This document shows, piece after piece, positions 30,854-40,449 of a stretch of 40,558 bases of DNA (positions are counted from its first letter, which is position 1; every line of letters starts with the position of its first letter). The stretch is from NCBI GenBank assembly GCA_913009755.1, contig CAJVWU010000034.1:1-40558 (forward strand). Direction: 5' to 3'. The notes beneath the pieces are model-generated. The model was not told where the DNA came from and searched no databases. It saw nothing but the letters and a program-made list of their open reading frames with translations. The DNA is from an uncultured Bacteroidia bacterium (GTDB taxonomy: Bacteria; Bacteroidota; Bacteroidia; Bacteroidales; F082). A program made the position numbers and the translations under genes.

Positions 30854-32509
30854 TTAACGGGCTATTTTCTTAACCCGTTTCAAATTCAACAGATTAATGG
30901 GATTGCCTGTCAACCCTACAATGTTTTTTTGCACAAAGCGTACAGCCTGATCGTAATACAAAATCACAACCGGCGACCGGGTCATCATCAGGCTGTCCAT
31001 TTCACGGTATAATTTAATTCTCTTTTTATGATCGGCAAGGCCAAATGAAAGGCGGTATAGAGAATCGTAAGCCGCATTGGAGAAATGTGTGTAGTTTGGG
31101 CCCGACGGAGCAAAGTTGCCGGAATAAAACAACGACAGGTAATTTTCTGCGTCCGGATAGTCTGCAATCCACGATGCCCTGAAAAAATTGATCTTCGACT
31201 GTGCCCTGCGCTCAATGACGGCGGCAGGGGGTGAGACCTCAATTTCAATAGTAAATCCTATCTGTTGCAACTGTGCCTGAACAAACTTACACAGGTCCAG
31301 GTAGTCGGAAGTGGTTACCAGCGTGATTGGCGGCACAGGATTATCCTTTCCGAACCCGGCTTTGGCCAACAGCCGTTTGCTCTTTTCGGGATCGTAGTGA
31401 TAACCGTAGCCGGCCTGTTCGTTATAAGCTGGCATCCCTTTGGGGATCATGCCTTTGTTCCCCGGAATCCCGATCCCGTTCCTTAAATATTTTATCATCT
31501 TTACGCGGTCAAAACCATAATTTATGGCTTTACGGACCGGCAGCAACCTCAGCGGGCTGTTCCTGACCAGTTCCAACGAGGTATCCATCAAAATCCCGAA
31601 ATATTCGGTGTTCAGGTATGGATTGATGATCATATTAAAGCGGTTGCGGTATTTCTCCCTCAACTGCCCGCTACGGTCCAGCAGTTCATCTTTATAGGAA
31701 GGGTCAATCCCCGAAAGAAAATCAAGGTTCCCTTTGGCAAATTCCAGAAAGGCCGTCATTTTGTCAATGAGGAACGAAATGGACACCGCATCCAGATAAG
31801 GCAATGGCTTCCCGTTTTGTGTTTCAAAATAATTTTCATTTTTCCGCAAAACCATTTTAATGTTTTCTTCCCAGTTTTTCATATAAAAAGGGCCGGTACC
31901 CACCGGATGTTTCCTGAAATCGGATCCATATTTTTCAATCGCTTCCCGCGGAATCACCGAGCAATATTGCATGGTAAGTATCCCAAAAAACGGGGGAAAT
32001 GGTTTTTTCAACCTGATAATCAGCGTAGTATCGTTTTCAGCTTCAAAGGCGTATTTTCCATTGAACCGGTCAATGTTCGCAAACACCCAGGCACCGGGCG
32101 AAGCCGTGGCCGGGTCAACAAGGCGGTTGAAACTGTAAACAAAATCAGAGGCGGACACTTTTCTTGTTCCGTTTTTAAACACTTCACTATTATGAAAATA
32201 AACATCATTGCGCAGATGAAAAGTATAAGCCAGGCCATCTTCCGAAATGTCCCATCTTTTGGCGATTGACGGCAACACATTCAGGCTGTCATCCAGTTGC
32301 ACCAGGCCGTTGTAAAGCTGGTTGCAAACCCAGATGTGTGCCTGGTCACGGGCAAAGGCCGGATCGAGATTCACAATCCCCGCAGCTTCGTTATAACGGA
32401 AGATGATCTTTTCAGGATGGCGATGGCCGGCATTATGGCATCCGCTGATCAATAAAAAGAAATAAAATCCGGCAATTAAAAGCCATGCAGACTGATATCT
32501 TCCCACCAT
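30854..32509 (-). CDS. Oligopeptide/dipeptide-type ABC substrate-binding lipoprotein
   Basis: The protein is an SBP_bac_5 (OppA/DppA-like) solute-binding protein of about 551 residues with a lipoprotein signal ending LLISGC (Cys 24). Family signs are LDPAFARDQ, LYNGLVQLDDSLNVLPSIAK, WDISEDGLAYTFHLR, and PVGTGPFYMKNWEEN (about 195-209). It would bind peptides or similar solutes at the membrane surface and hand them to a permease, but no oppBCDF genes are adjacent. I chose the ATG at 32509 over 32521 because the likely -7 element at 32526-32533 puts the transcript start at about 32520. Confidence 0.9.
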   Translation of the reverse strand: MVGRYQSAWLLIAGFYFFLLISGCHNAGHRHPEKIIFRYNEAAGIVNLDPAFARDQAHIWVCNQLYNGLVQLDDSLNVLPSIAKRWDISEDGLAYTFHLRNDVYFHNSEVFKNGTRKVSASDFVYSFNRLVDPATASPGAWVFANIDRFNGKYAFEAENDTTLIIRLKKPFPPFFGILTMQYCSVIPREAIEKYGSDFRKHPVGTGPFYMKNWEENIKMVLRKNENYFETQNGKPLPYLDAVSISFLIDKMTAFLEFAKGNLDFLSGIDPSYKDELLDRSGQLREKYRNRFNMIINPYLNTEYFGILMDTSLELVRNSPLRLLPVRKAINYGFDRVKMIKYLRNGIGIPGNKGMIPKGMPAYNEQAGYGYHYDPEKSKRLLAKAGFGKDNPVPPITLVTTSDYLDLCKFVQAQLQQIGFTIEIEVSPPAAVIERRAQSKINFFRASWIADYPDAENYLSLFYSGNFAPSGPNYTHFSNAAYDSLYRLSFGLADHKKRIKLYREMDSLMMTRSPVVILYYDQAVRFVQKNIVGLTGNPINLLNLKRVKKIAR

Positions 32510-32525
32510 ATTATGGAACATTTTA

Positions 32526-32559
32526 CAAATCTACTTCGTTTTGTGAATCAGATAGCAAA
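32526..32559 (-). promoter_or_regulatory. Likely promoter of the substrate-binding lipoprotein gene
   Basis: On the minus strand TTTG (32559-32556) precedes TAGATTTG (32533-32526, perfect TAnnTTTG) by 22 bases, slightly longer than usual. Transcription should begin about 32520. Confidence 0.45.
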
Positions 32560-32897
32560 ACGAATCATTTGAATTTTGAAAAAGCTGTGTATCTTTTTTC
32601 AACACCCCCGGAAATTTTCTATCCCCATTACATTTGAAAATTAATTTAGATTAAATTTAAATAGTTATCTTTGCAAACGACAACATTGAAAACAACTAAC
32701 ATTTCCCGCTTCAAAGTGCTGTTTACTCAATGAGTTAAATTAAAATTTGTTAAAAAGATATTTTTCACCGGAAGGCTGGATAGCCGTCAACATGAAAGCT
32801 TTCCGGAAAGTAATAATTATAAACAACTAAGATTCAAACCATTTCGAAAAACAACATAAACACAAATCAATTTTATTATAAACTAAATTTTTAAAAA
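32560..32897. other. Divergent intergenic region before the sulfatase
   Basis: This region of about 340 bases is AT-rich and has no coding similarity. A perfect TAnnTTTG octamer, TATCTTTG, lies on the plus strand at 32666-32673 and could serve the sulfatase gene with a leader of over 200 bases. A -33 partner is not evident. I did not recognise a riboswitch in the leader. Confidence 0.4.
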
Positions 32898-34520
32898 ATG
32901 AAAAAAAAACATTTTATAACTGCAATGCTAATAAGTATATTTCTTTTGGCGTTGCCAGCGGCATACGCGCAAAAGAAAAACAAGAATGAAAAAGGCAGCA
33001 AGCCCAACATTATCATGCTTGTATCCGATGACACCGGCTGGGGGGATCTCGGCATTTATGGTGGTGGTAAAGGCCGTGGAATGGCCACACCCAACTTAGA
33101 CAAAATGGGACATGAAGGCATGCAATTCTGGGATTTTTATGGTCAGCCAAGCTGTACGCCGGGTCGCGCTGCCATGCAAACAGGGAGGATTCCCAACAGA
33201 AGCGGCATGACCACGGTAGCCTTTCAGGGACAAGGCGGTGGCTTGCCCGCAGCCGAATGGACACTTGCCGATATTCTGAAAGAAGCAGGTTACAGCACCT
33301 TTTTTTATGGGAAATGGCACCTCGGCGAAGCCGATTATGCCATGCCAACAGCACATGGATATGATAAAATGCAGAATGTTGTCCTTTATCACTTAAACGC
33401 TTACACTTACGCTATGCCCGGGTGGAATAAGGATATGTCGCCGGAAATGAGGGCTTATTTTAAAAAAGTTACCAAAGGCATCCTCGAAGGCGAAGCCGGT
33501 AAACCGGTTCGCGACACCGGCCCGGTAACCAATGAAAACATTGCAGAGCTGGATATGAATATGACAGACAATGTGCTTGCAGAAATGAAAAGTGTTGCTA
33601 AAAAAGACAAACCATTCTTTATGAGCATCAACTTTGCCAAAAATCATCAGCCAAATCTGCCTTCCAAACAATTTGTGGGCAAATCAGCTGCCGAAACCAA
33701 CTATGCCGATGCCGTGGTTGAACTGGACTATAACATTGGCAGGATTATGGATGAAATCCGAAAACTCGGTATCGAAAACAACACCATTGTCATTTATACC
33801 GTTGATAATGGTGCCTGGCAGGATGTTTTCCCCGATGCCGGATATACACCCTTCAGAGGTTCAAAAGGAACTGACCGCGAAGCCGGCAGCCGCGTACCCG
33901 CCATTGCATGGTGGCCAAATCATATAAAAGCCGGCAGCACAAATCACGATATAGTCGGCGGTTTGGATTTAATGGCAACTTTTGCTTCTCTTGCAGGAGT
34001 GGAACTGCCAAAAAAAGACAAAGATAGCGTCCCCATGGTTTTTGACAGTTACGACATGTCCAACATATTATTTGATGAAGGGAAACCCTTACGTGATAAT
34101 TGGTTCTATTTTACTGAACAGGAACTTTCACCCGGAGCTGTCAGGGTGGGCCGGTTTAAAGCCGTCTTTAACCTCAGAGGAGATAACGGCGCTATGGCCG
34201 GAAGCGATATGCCCGGACAACAATTAGGCTGGAGAGGAGAAACCAAGTATGTGGCAACGGTTCCGGCCGTTTATGATCTATGGCAGGACCCACAGGAAAA
34301 GTACGATATCTTTATGAATAGTTTTACCGAGAAAACATGGACCATGATTATCTTTGCCAAAGAGATACAAACCTTAATGGATTCTTATGTTAAATATCCT
34401 CCCCGCCCAATGCAGAGTGAGGTGTTTACCGGCCCTACGACTATTACCCGTTTCAGAACCATACAGCAAATCAAAAAATTTGCCAAGCAGAAACAACTGG
34501 TTCTGCCGAAAATTGACTAA
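32898..34520 (+). CDS. Secreted sulfatase (arylsulfatase family, Cys type)
   Basis: The 540-residue protein has a Sec signal peptide (MLISIFLLALPAAYAQ, residues 10-25) and full type I sulfatase motifs: metal-binding VSDDTGWGDLG, the formylglycine signature CTPGRAAMQTGR (Cys 86 to be oxidised), GKWHLGE, NFAKNHQPNLP, VDNGAWQD and GSKGTDREAGSRVP. It would hydrolyse sulfate esters in the periplasm or outside. The Cys-type site needs an FGE or radical-SAM anSME maturase, which is not in the window. A strong terminator follows, then a HAD lipoprotein gene. The exact substrate cannot be told. Confidence 0.94.
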   Translation: MKKKHFITAMLISIFLLALPAAYAQKKNKNEKGSKPNIIMLVSDDTGWGDLGIYGGGKGRGMATPNLDKMGHEGMQFWDFYGQPSCTPGRAAMQTGRIPNRSGMTTVAFQGQGGGLPAAEWTLADILKEAGYSTFFYGKWHLGEADYAMPTAHGYDKMQNVVLYHLNAYTYAMPGWNKDMSPEMRAYFKKVTKGILEGEAGKPVRDTGPVTNENIAELDMNMTDNVLAEMKSVAKKDKPFFMSINFAKNHQPNLPSKQFVGKSAAETNYADAVVELDYNIGRIMDEIRKLGIENNTIVIYTVDNGAWQDVFPDAGYTPFRGSKGTDREAGSRVPAIAWWPNHIKAGSTNHDIVGGLDLMATFASLAGVELPKKDKDSVPMVFDSYDMSNILFDEGKPLRDNWFYFTEQELSPGAVRVGRFKAVFNLRGDNGAMAGSDMPGQQLGWRGETKYVATVPAVYDLWQDPQEKYDIFMNSFTEKTWTMIIFAKEIQTLMDSYVKYPPRPMQSEVFTGPTTITRFRTIQQIKKFAKQKQLVLPKID

Positions 34521-34533
34521 TCATACTTCTTTA

Positions 34534-34568
34534 TTTGGATGCCTCAACCAAGGGGCGTCCAAATTTTT
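34534..34568 (+). terminator. Strong rho-independent terminator after the sulfatase
   Basis: TTTGGATGCC (34534-34543) pairs with GGCGTCCAAA (34554-34563) with one G-U pair, ten-base loop, and is followed by TTTTT. The HAD lipoprotein gene starts ~85 bases later, so it is either expressed separately or by read-through. Confidence 0.8.
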
Positions 34569-34652
34569 ACATTCCTTACCAACTTTTAAACACACAACCT
34601 GTCTCGAACTTGTTGCCGGAAGGGAATGATTATTTATGCAACATATAAACAG

Positions 34653-35696
34653 ATGAAAAAATATAATATAATTAATTGGTTTGTAGTAGCCGTTTTATTT
34701 TTTTCAGTAGCCGGCTGTACGACAAACAATAAGGGAAAAGCAAAAGGACAAACTACATCTACTGCCACTATTGACCCGCTTCCTTCGTGGAATGAAAGTA
34801 AAAACAAAACAGACATCATCAACTACCTGGTTGCAGTAACCGACAAAAACAGTCCGGATTTTATTCCTGTAAAAGACAGGATTGCCACGTTCGATAATGA
34901 TGGCACCATCTGGAGCGAACAACCGGCCTATTTCCAGTTGTTTTTTGCCATTGACGAAATCAAGGCTTTGGCACCGCAACATCCCGAATGGAAAAACACA
35001 CAACCTTTTAAAGCTGTACTGGATAACGACATGAAAACGATTGCCCAATCCGGTGAAAGAGGCTTGCTGAAACTGGTGATGGTAAGCCATGCCGGCATGT
35101 CAACCCGGAAGTTTAAATCCATTGTGAAAATATGGGCCGACACGGCCAAAAATCCGACAAAGCATGTCCTGTTCACTGCTCTCGTTTACAAACCCATGTT
35201 GGAACTGCTTATCTATTTACAGGCAAACCATTTTAAAACATACATCGTTTCAGGTGGCGGCCTGGATTTTATGCGTGCCATTATTCCTGAGTTATATGGG
35301 ATACCTCCCGAACAAATTATTGGCAGCACCGGTAAAACAGCCTACGATTACAACAATGGAGACCCTGTAATAATTAAGCTGGCCCAGCTTGATTTTATTG
35401 ATGATAAAGACGGGAAACCCATCAACATCAATAAAATTATCGGGAAAAAGCCGGTATTCTGCGCCGGGAATTCCGACGGCGACCTTGCCATGATGCAATG
35501 GACAGCTTCCAATAATTTAAAGAGTTTTATGCTCTATGTCCACCATACCGATTCGATTAGGGAATGGGCTTATGATAGAAATTCCCATATTGGGCGTTTG
35601 GATAAAGGACTTGATGAAGCCAGGGAAAAAGGCTGGACCGTTATTGATATGAAAAATGACTGGAAAGTTATTTATCCTTTCGAATTAGAAAAATAG
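34653..35696 (+). CDS. HAD-family phosphatase lipoprotein
   Basis: From M at 34653 the protein has a lipoprotein signal (VVAVLFFSVAGC, Cys 22). The HAD motif I is RIATFDNDGTIWSE (D81 and D83). Motif II is likely YIVSGGG. Motif IV is CAGNSDGDLAMM. This pattern is that of phosphoserine-phosphatase-like HAD hydrolases, here exported. I rejected the frame start at 34626 because the lipobox fits the second Met. Proteins of this type are often found beside sulfatases in Bacteroidota. The substrate is unknown. Confidence 0.88.
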   Translation: MKKYNIINWFVVAVLFFSVAGCTTNNKGKAKGQTTSTATIDPLPSWNESKNKTDIINYLVAVTDKNSPDFIPVKDRIATFDNDGTIWSEQPAYFQLFFAIDEIKALAPQHPEWKNTQPFKAVLDNDMKTIAQSGERGLLKLVMVSHAGMSTRKFKSIVKIWADTAKNPTKHVLFTALVYKPMLELLIYLQANHFKTYIVSGGGLDFMRAIIPELYGIPPEQIIGSTGKTAYDYNNGDPVIIKLAQLDFIDDKDGKPININKIIGKKPVFCAGNSDGDLAMMQWTASNNLKSFMLYVHHTDSIREWAYDRNSHIGRLDKGLDEAREKGWTVIDMKNDWKVIYPFELEK

Positions 35697-35945
35697 CCTG
35701 CTTTTATCCCGTTCTAAAAAGAAGCAACGGTACCCTATGCCCGATTCGGTGTATCATAGAGAGGGAATAAATTGCGATGACTGGCCCTGCTTCAAGCATC
35801 CGCACGCAATGCTTTTTAAAATTGCAAACCCTGAACAACGGCAAATGAAACATTCATCTGGCCAGTCTTTACTCACACGCCGGCAGAGGCCTGTCTGATT
35901 TGTCCGATGTCAATATTTCCCTAATTTTGCCCCTTATCCCGATCT
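35697..35945. other. Intergenic region without recognised gene
   Basis: About 250 bases. A frame of ~45 codons after 35758 is open but has no start, no family-like pattern and a stop at 35898-35900. I see no clear terminator or promoter. Confidence 0.35.
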
Positions 35946-36455
35946 ATGCCGGAATTCCTCAAAATAGCATCTGTTTTCATGGTAGCGATGGTAAAATATT
36001 TTTACACTCCGTTGTATGCCTATCTCACCGGCCTGGGATTCTGGACCTCCGTCATTGCCATGATTGCGGGAGGCATGACCAGTTTTTCGTTTTTCTATTA
36101 CATCAGCCATTTCTTCATCATCTCCTCAAAATATATCAAACCGGCGCTGCACAAAATAACACCCAACCCCTGGCTGGAAAGGTACAATAGCCGGAAAGCA
36201 CAAAAGGCCCTGAAAAAAAAGCACGCAAAAAAATTCACCCGCAAAAACAAGATGATCATCCGCATGAAAAAGTTCGGGATGTGGCCCATTATCCTGACCA
36301 CACCGGTATTGCTTTCGCTGCCCATAGGAGCCTTTTTGCTAAGAAAATATTTCCGGATGAGAAAAGGAGTGGTGTTTTTTGCACTGCTGACCATTGCCCT
36401 GGAAGGATTTCTGCTTTGTTTTCTGATCTGGAGTTTTCCGTCCTTGCAACCCTGA
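35946..36455 (+). CDS. Small conserved membrane protein of unknown function
   Basis: The 169-residue protein has a likely three-helix topology: a hydrophobic pair near residues 8-60 (with GGMTSFSFFYYISHFF) and another pair near 112-165 (FGMWPIILTTPVLLSLPIGA, later VVFFALLTIALEGFLLCFLI). A very basic loop, rich in Lys/Arg (KAQKALKKKHAKKF), lies between them and should be cytoplasmic. The WP..L..P.L..PIGA segment loosely recalls small multidrug export (DedA-like) proteins, but I would not assign it. It precedes the sigma-54 activator gene by about 200 bases. Confidence 0.7.
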   Translation: MPEFLKIASVFMVAMVKYFYTPLYAYLTGLGFWTSVIAMIAGGMTSFSFFYYISHFFIISSKYIKPALHKITPNPWLERYNSRKAQKALKKKHAKKFTRKNKMIIRMKKFGMWPIILTTPVLLSLPIGAFLLRKYFRMRKGVVFFALLTIALEGFLLCFLIWSFPSLQP

Positions 36456-36660
36456 CACAGGTTTTCGGTGCGGACGGCAACAGCAGGAAAAGACCTGACA
36501 AAACAAGCCCCTTTGCATCCGATATTTCAAAATAACAGGATTGTTCCTTGATAACTTCAGGTTGCTTCCCGAAAACATAAGGTAATAACGACAGAACAAT
36601 CAGGTTTGTGGAATATTGTAAATTTGCAATCGAAACAGTCAGATTGACCTGGAATACAAA

Positions 36661-38076
36661 TTGAAAGAACAAAAAAAACAATTTTCGGCACTGCCTTTTA
36701 AGGCCGGGGCCATACTGAAAGCCATGCCCGAGTTCGCTTATGTCTTCAACAAACAGGACGAACTGCTGTTGTGGAATAAAAATCTGGAACAGTTGCTGGG
36801 GTATTCGGCAGAAGAACTATACAAAAAGAATGCGTTTGATTTCATGGAAGAAACAGCGAGGGATATCAATGTTGAAGCCATTAATAAATTATTTAGCGAG
36901 AAAAAAGAGCAAAGTTTAAAACAAAATATCCTCACAAAGACAGGAAAAAAAATACCAGTGATCGACACGGCCAATTATGTAAATATTGACGGAGAAGAAT
37001 ATCTGGTAGGTATGGCCATTGACATCAGCCGGTTAAGGGATACCGAAGAAAAGCTGCGGAAAGCAGTTGCAGAACTGCAAGCGCTGAAAGACCGGTTGCA
37101 AGCTGAAAATATTTACCTGCGCAAAGAGATTGAAAGCCGTGCCGGTTTTGAAGAGATTATCGGGGAAAGCGAACCCCTGATGCATTCCCTTTTCCGGATC
37201 GAGCAAGTTGCGGAAACAGACACTACCGTCTTGCTGGAAGGAGAAACCGGGACAGGGAAAGAACTTTTTGCACGTGCCATCCACAAGCGGAGCCAAAGAA
37301 AAAACAAGCCCTTTGTGAAAGTGAATTGCGCCTCTTTACCTGCCGGTTTGATCGAAAGCGAATTGTTCGGCCACGAAAAGGGTGCTTTTACCGGAGCCAT
37401 TCAAAAACAAATCGGAAGGTTTGAACTGGCACACCAGGGAACTATTTTTCTGGATGAAATAGGTGAGCTTCCGCTTGATCTTCAGTCGAAACTATTGCAC
37501 GTTCTTCAGGAAGGTGATTTTGAAAGGATCGGTAGTTCTAAAACCATCAAAGTTGACGTCAGGGTGATTGCGGCAACCAACCGTAACCTTGAAGTACAGA
37601 TAAGGAAAAAACATTTCAGGAAAGACCTGTATTACCGTCTGAATGTGTATCCCATCACCATTGCACCCTTGCACGACCGAATTTCAGATATCCCTCTGTT
37701 GGTTGAACATTTTGTAAAACAGTTCAATCGTAAACTGAACAGCAACATCAAAAAAATACCCCTTAAAACGATTAAACAACTCCAAAAATATTCGTGGCCG
37801 GGGAACATCCGGGAGCTGGAAAATATTATTGAACGGGCGATCATCACTTCTTCAGGCACTTCCTTGTCTGTTGAACCCTTGCTAAAACCTGATTTCGAGG
37901 AAGAAAATCGAATGCTTCCATTAGCCGAATACGAACGGCGGTATATCATCAAAGTACTCGAAAAAACATTCTGGCGCGTTGACGGCCCCGAAGGCGCAGC
38001 CCGGATTTTAGACATGCATCCCGAAACACTGCGTTCACGCATGCGCAAATTAGAAATCAAACGACCTGGGGCTTAA
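36661..38076 (+). CDS. PAS-domain sigma-54-dependent transcriptional activator
   Basis: The 471-residue protein has a PAS domain (about 20-125), a coiled-coil linker (about 128-160), the AAA+ activator domain and a C-terminal Fis-type HTH. Motifs are Walker [16 protein letters not shown] (from 194), GAFTGA at 241-246 for sigma-54 contact, Walker [30 protein letters not shown], and the terminal [20 protein letters not shown] helix-turn-helix. There is no receiver domain, so PAS ligand binding rather than phosphorylation probably controls it. The start is TTG at 36661; an ATG at 36724 would cut into the PAS domain. Targets are not identifiable from this window. Confidence 0.95.
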   Translation: MKEQKKQFSALPFKAGAILKAMPEFAYVFNKQDELLLWNKNLEQLLGYSAEELYKKNAFDFMEETARDINVEAINKLFSEKKEQSLKQNILTKTGKKIPVIDTANYVNIDGEEYLVGMAIDISRLRDTEEKLRKAVAELQALKDRLQAENIYLRKEIESRAGFEEIIGESEPLMHSLFRIEQVAETDTTVLLEGETGTGKELFARAIHKRSQRKNKPFVKVNCASLPAGLIESELFGHEKGAFTGAIQKQIGRFELAHQGTIFLDEIGELPLDLQSKLLHVLQEGDFERIGSSKTIKVDVRVIAATNRNLEVQIRKKHFRKDLYYRLNVYPITIAPLHDRISDIPLLVEHFVKQFNRKLNSNIKKIPLKTIKQLQKYSWPGNIRELENIIERAIITSSGTSLSVEPLLKPDFEEENRMLPLAEYERRYIIKVLEKTFWRVDGPEGAARILDMHPETLRSRMRKLEIKRPGA

Positions 38077-38111
38077 ATTAATAAAGCCCGGTAGTGTCAC
38101 CCCCAAAAAAA

Positions 38112-38308
38112 CGGCTGTCATATCAAGGAAAGCGAAGCGACGAGATATCCCCCGGAAAAACGGCTGTCATATCGAGGAAAGCGAAGCGACGAGATATCCC
38201 CCGGGCGCAAACCTCTCTCCCGGGGGATCTCTCAGTCGTACCTCCTTCGAGATGACAGGCAGTTTCTTGGGGAAGTATCTCTCAGTCGTACCTCCTCGAG
38301 ATGACAGG
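38112..38308. repeat. Repeat patch of CTGTCAT...CGAGAT elements
   Basis: Two direct 44-base units (38112-38155 and 38161-38204) begin CGGCTGTCATATC and end GAGATATCCCCCGG, differing at one base. Two further units in inverse orientation follow (38219-38259 and 38273-38308), each ending TCGAGATGACAGG. The variable middles read GGAAAGCGAAGCG versus GTACGACTGAG in matching orientation. CTGTCATCTCGA-type intergenic repeats are common in Bacteroidota. This is a REP-like cluster, not a CRISPR array, because spacers are absent. Confidence 0.75.
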
Positions 38309-38322
38309 GAATTTTTATTTTT

Positions 38323-38445
38323 ATTGAACACACCATCGAAAGGGAAAAAGAAATCAAAAAATGGCGCAGGGAAAAGAAAGACAGGCTGATTACGGCCTTC
38401 AATCCTGAATGGCGTTTTTTGAATGATGAAATTGAAAATATTTAA
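38323..38445 (+). pseudogene. GIY-YIG endonuclease relic (C-terminal end)
   Basis: The 40-codon frame ends in TAA and reads IEHTIEREKEIKKWRREKKD, then RLITAFNPEWRFLNDEIENI. This matches the end of small GIY-YIG nuclease proteins (family: AI.REKQIK.W.R.KKI.LI...NPEW.DL), including the conserved Glu. The N-terminal GIY-YIG motifs are missing because the repeat patch at 38112-38308 lies directly upstream. It has no start codon and is not expressed as an intact enzyme. Confidence 0.85.
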
Positions 38446-38639
38446 CTTCTCCTGTCTTATTTCATGGTATCCGTTATATTTCATGGTTTTAGGGCTAAAA
38501 TCAAATTTTGGGAATTTCTTGAATACAACCATAACTCGCTGTATTTATTGGCGTTAAAATCACCGCCAACTGTTTGGCACTATAATTGACTATGTGAACC
38601 CGTCAAAAATCAATAAACGACCTGTCTTATAAATATTCT

Positions 38640-38987
38640 ATGATAAAACTGGAAATTATTGTTCAACCCAAGCACGAGAAGTATTTAGAGTTTTCGCAAT
38701 CGCTGGAATCCATTAAAGATGATATTCAACAGCTCTGCTGCACTTTATCAATCACGGAGGGAAACAAGGTTTTTTATTTTATTGCTGAAATGAATTCAAC
38801 TGAACAGCTAACAAAAATCTTATATTCCAAAGAACTCAGTATCATCTCGGGCGCTATCGCCATGCTGGCAGAAAAATCCGAGGTTATCATTCATGGTGTC
38901 AGCCACATAAGGAAGGGTTCCAATTTACAGGAAATCCGTTTGAATTATTTAAATAGAAAAAAGAAACCATCAATCAATGAAAATTAG
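38640..38987 (+). CDS. Hypothetical protein, 115 residues
   Basis: The protein starts MIKLEIIVQPKHEKYLEFSQ, SLESIKDDI, and its short alpha/beta alternation (strand-helix-strand) recalls a dimeric alpha/beta-barrel (ABM-like) fold, but no family motif can be named. It is soluble with no signal peptide. The last eleven bases overlap the start of the alkaline-phosphatase-family gene (ATGAAAATTAG), so the two are probably one transcriptional unit. Function unknown. Confidence 0.65.
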   Translation: MIKLEIIVQPKHEKYLEFSQSLESIKDDIQQLCCTLSITEGNKVFYFIAEMNSTEQLTKILYSKELSIISGAIAMLAEKSEVIIHGVSHIRKGSNLQEIRLNYLNRKKKPSINEN

Positions 38988-40449
38988 AATCACAATCATA
39001 ACAATACTGTCCCTTTTGTGGGCAGGCACTGCTTTTTCACAAACCCACAAACCCAAACTTGTTCTCCAGATCACCGTTGATCAGTTGCGTGGCGACCTGC
39101 CCGAAAAGTTCATGAAAAACATGGGCGAAGGTGGGTTCCGCTACCTGAAAGCACAGGGAATTTGGTATGCCAACGCCCATTACGGACATGCGAACACCGA
39201 GACTGTTGTCGGGCATACGGTGCTGGCCACCGGTGCCGACCCGGCAGTGAACGGCATGATTTCCAATGTTTGGTTCGACCGCGAAAAAGGAAGGCTGGTT
39301 TATAATATCGAAGATGCGCGTTACCCGATATTAACCGAAAATGCCGATGTGGATGCAAGTACCGAGATTGACCAGTCGCAAGTGATTGCTTCTACCGATG
39401 GCCGCTCGCCGGCCAACATTATCACCACCACTTTCAGCGACGAATTGATGCTGATGACCAACGGGAAAGCCAAAGTTTTTGGCGTTTCGGTGAAAGACCG
39501 TGGTGCCGTTACCATGGCAGGACATACCGGAAAAACCTTCTGGTTCTCCAAGCCAAAGGGCGAGTTTATCACCAGCTCGTACTATTACAAAGAATATCCG
39601 AAGTGGGTAAAGCAATGGAACAAACGCAAATTCCCCAATACCTTTAACAATAAGTCATGGAAATTGATGCACGACAGATCAACGTATCTTTTTGGCAATG
39701 ATGATGATCAGCCGTGGGAAATGGACATGGCCGGTTTTGGCCGGACATTTCCGCATCAATTCGGCCCGGCCAACAGTCCCTATTTTGGCAGCTACCTTAC
39801 TTTTAGTCCGGCCGGCGATGAAATCACCCTCGATTTTGCCAAAGCTTTGATCGAAGCCGAAGACATCGGCCAAGATGAAATTACGGACTATCTGTCAATT
39901 AGTTTTTCTTCGACAGATTATGTCGGACATTTGTTTGGGCCGTCCAGCCTGGAAGCCGAAGACAATATGCTACGTCTGGACCGCACCCTTGCCGATTTAT
40001 TCGCTTTTGTGGATGAAAAGGTCGGCCTCGAAAATACCCTGATCGTATTGTCGGGTGACCATGGCGGCCCCGATGTTCCAGGTTATCTGGAATCTTTTGG
40101 CATCGAATCGGGCTATGTTTCGCCCGACAAATGGGATAAAGAACCTTCCATACAAACCCTCAAGCAAAAGTTCGGCATCGGGCAGGAACTGATCCACGAT
40201 TTTTTTCCGCCCTACCTTTATTTGAATGAGAAAATCATTAAAGAAAAAGGGCTCGACCTCGAGGAGGTGGAAAAAGCCGTTGCCAAAGAATTGATGAGCA
40301 TCAAAGGTGTGGCCCTGGCGGTTTCGAGTTTTGCCCTGCAGGAAAACAAACTGCCCGACACTTACCTGAACAGGAAAGCGCTACGGAATTTCAACCGCAA
40401 ACGTTCGGGCAACCTGCTCATCCTTTTTGAACGCATTTTACTTCGATAA
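38977..40449 (+). CDS. Alkaline phosphatase superfamily protein, probably C-terminally truncated
   Basis: The protein has a signal peptide (ITILSLLWAGTAFSQ) and the alkaline-phosphatase superfamily core of the PafA/nucleotide pyrophosphatase type: metal ligand in LQITVDQLRGD (D35), probable nucleophile Thr in NTETVVGHTVLATG (T76), SSTDYVGHLFGP, and LSGDHGGPDVP. It would hydrolyse phosphate esters outside the cytoplasm. The family continues past RKRSG for about 50-60 residues with a THGSP..YD.HVP stretch carrying the last metal His. Here RKRSGNLLILFERILLR ends at TAA, and no such stretch appears in any frame of the last ~110 bases. Either the gene is truncated, frameshifted at its end, or the contig joins wrongly near 40440. 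Confidence 0.85.
   Translation: MKIRITIITILSLLWAGTAFSQTHKPKLVLQITVDQLRGDLPEKFMKNMGEGGFRYLKAQGIWYANAHYGHANTETVVGHTVLATGADPAVNGMISNVWFDREKGRLVYNIEDARYPILTENADVDASTEIDQSQVIASTDGRSPANIITTTFSDELMLMTNGKAKVFGVSVKDRGAVTMAGHTGKTFWFSKPKGEFITSSYYYKEYPKWVKQWNKRKFPNTFNNKSWKLMHDRSTYLFGNDDDQPWEMDMAGFGRTFPHQFGPANSPYFGSYLTFSPAGDEITLDFAKALIEAEDIGQDEITDYLSISFSSTDYVGHLFGPSSLEAEDNMLRLDRTLADLFAFVDEKVGLENTLIVLSGDHGGPDVPGYLESFGIESGYVSPDKWDKEPSIQTLKQKFGIGQELIHDFFPPYLYLNEKIIKEKGLDLEEVEKAVAKELMSIKGVALAVSSFALQENKLPDTYLNRKALRNFNRKRSGNLLILFERILLR

Noticed and set aside
35758-35900. 45-codon open stretch after the HAD gene
   Set aside because: No start codon at a sensible place, no family similarity, and it ends without context.
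38112-38308. Possible CRISPR array (direct repeats)
   Set aside because: Two direct units are separated by only five bases and the others are inverted; there are no spacers of 25-45 bases.
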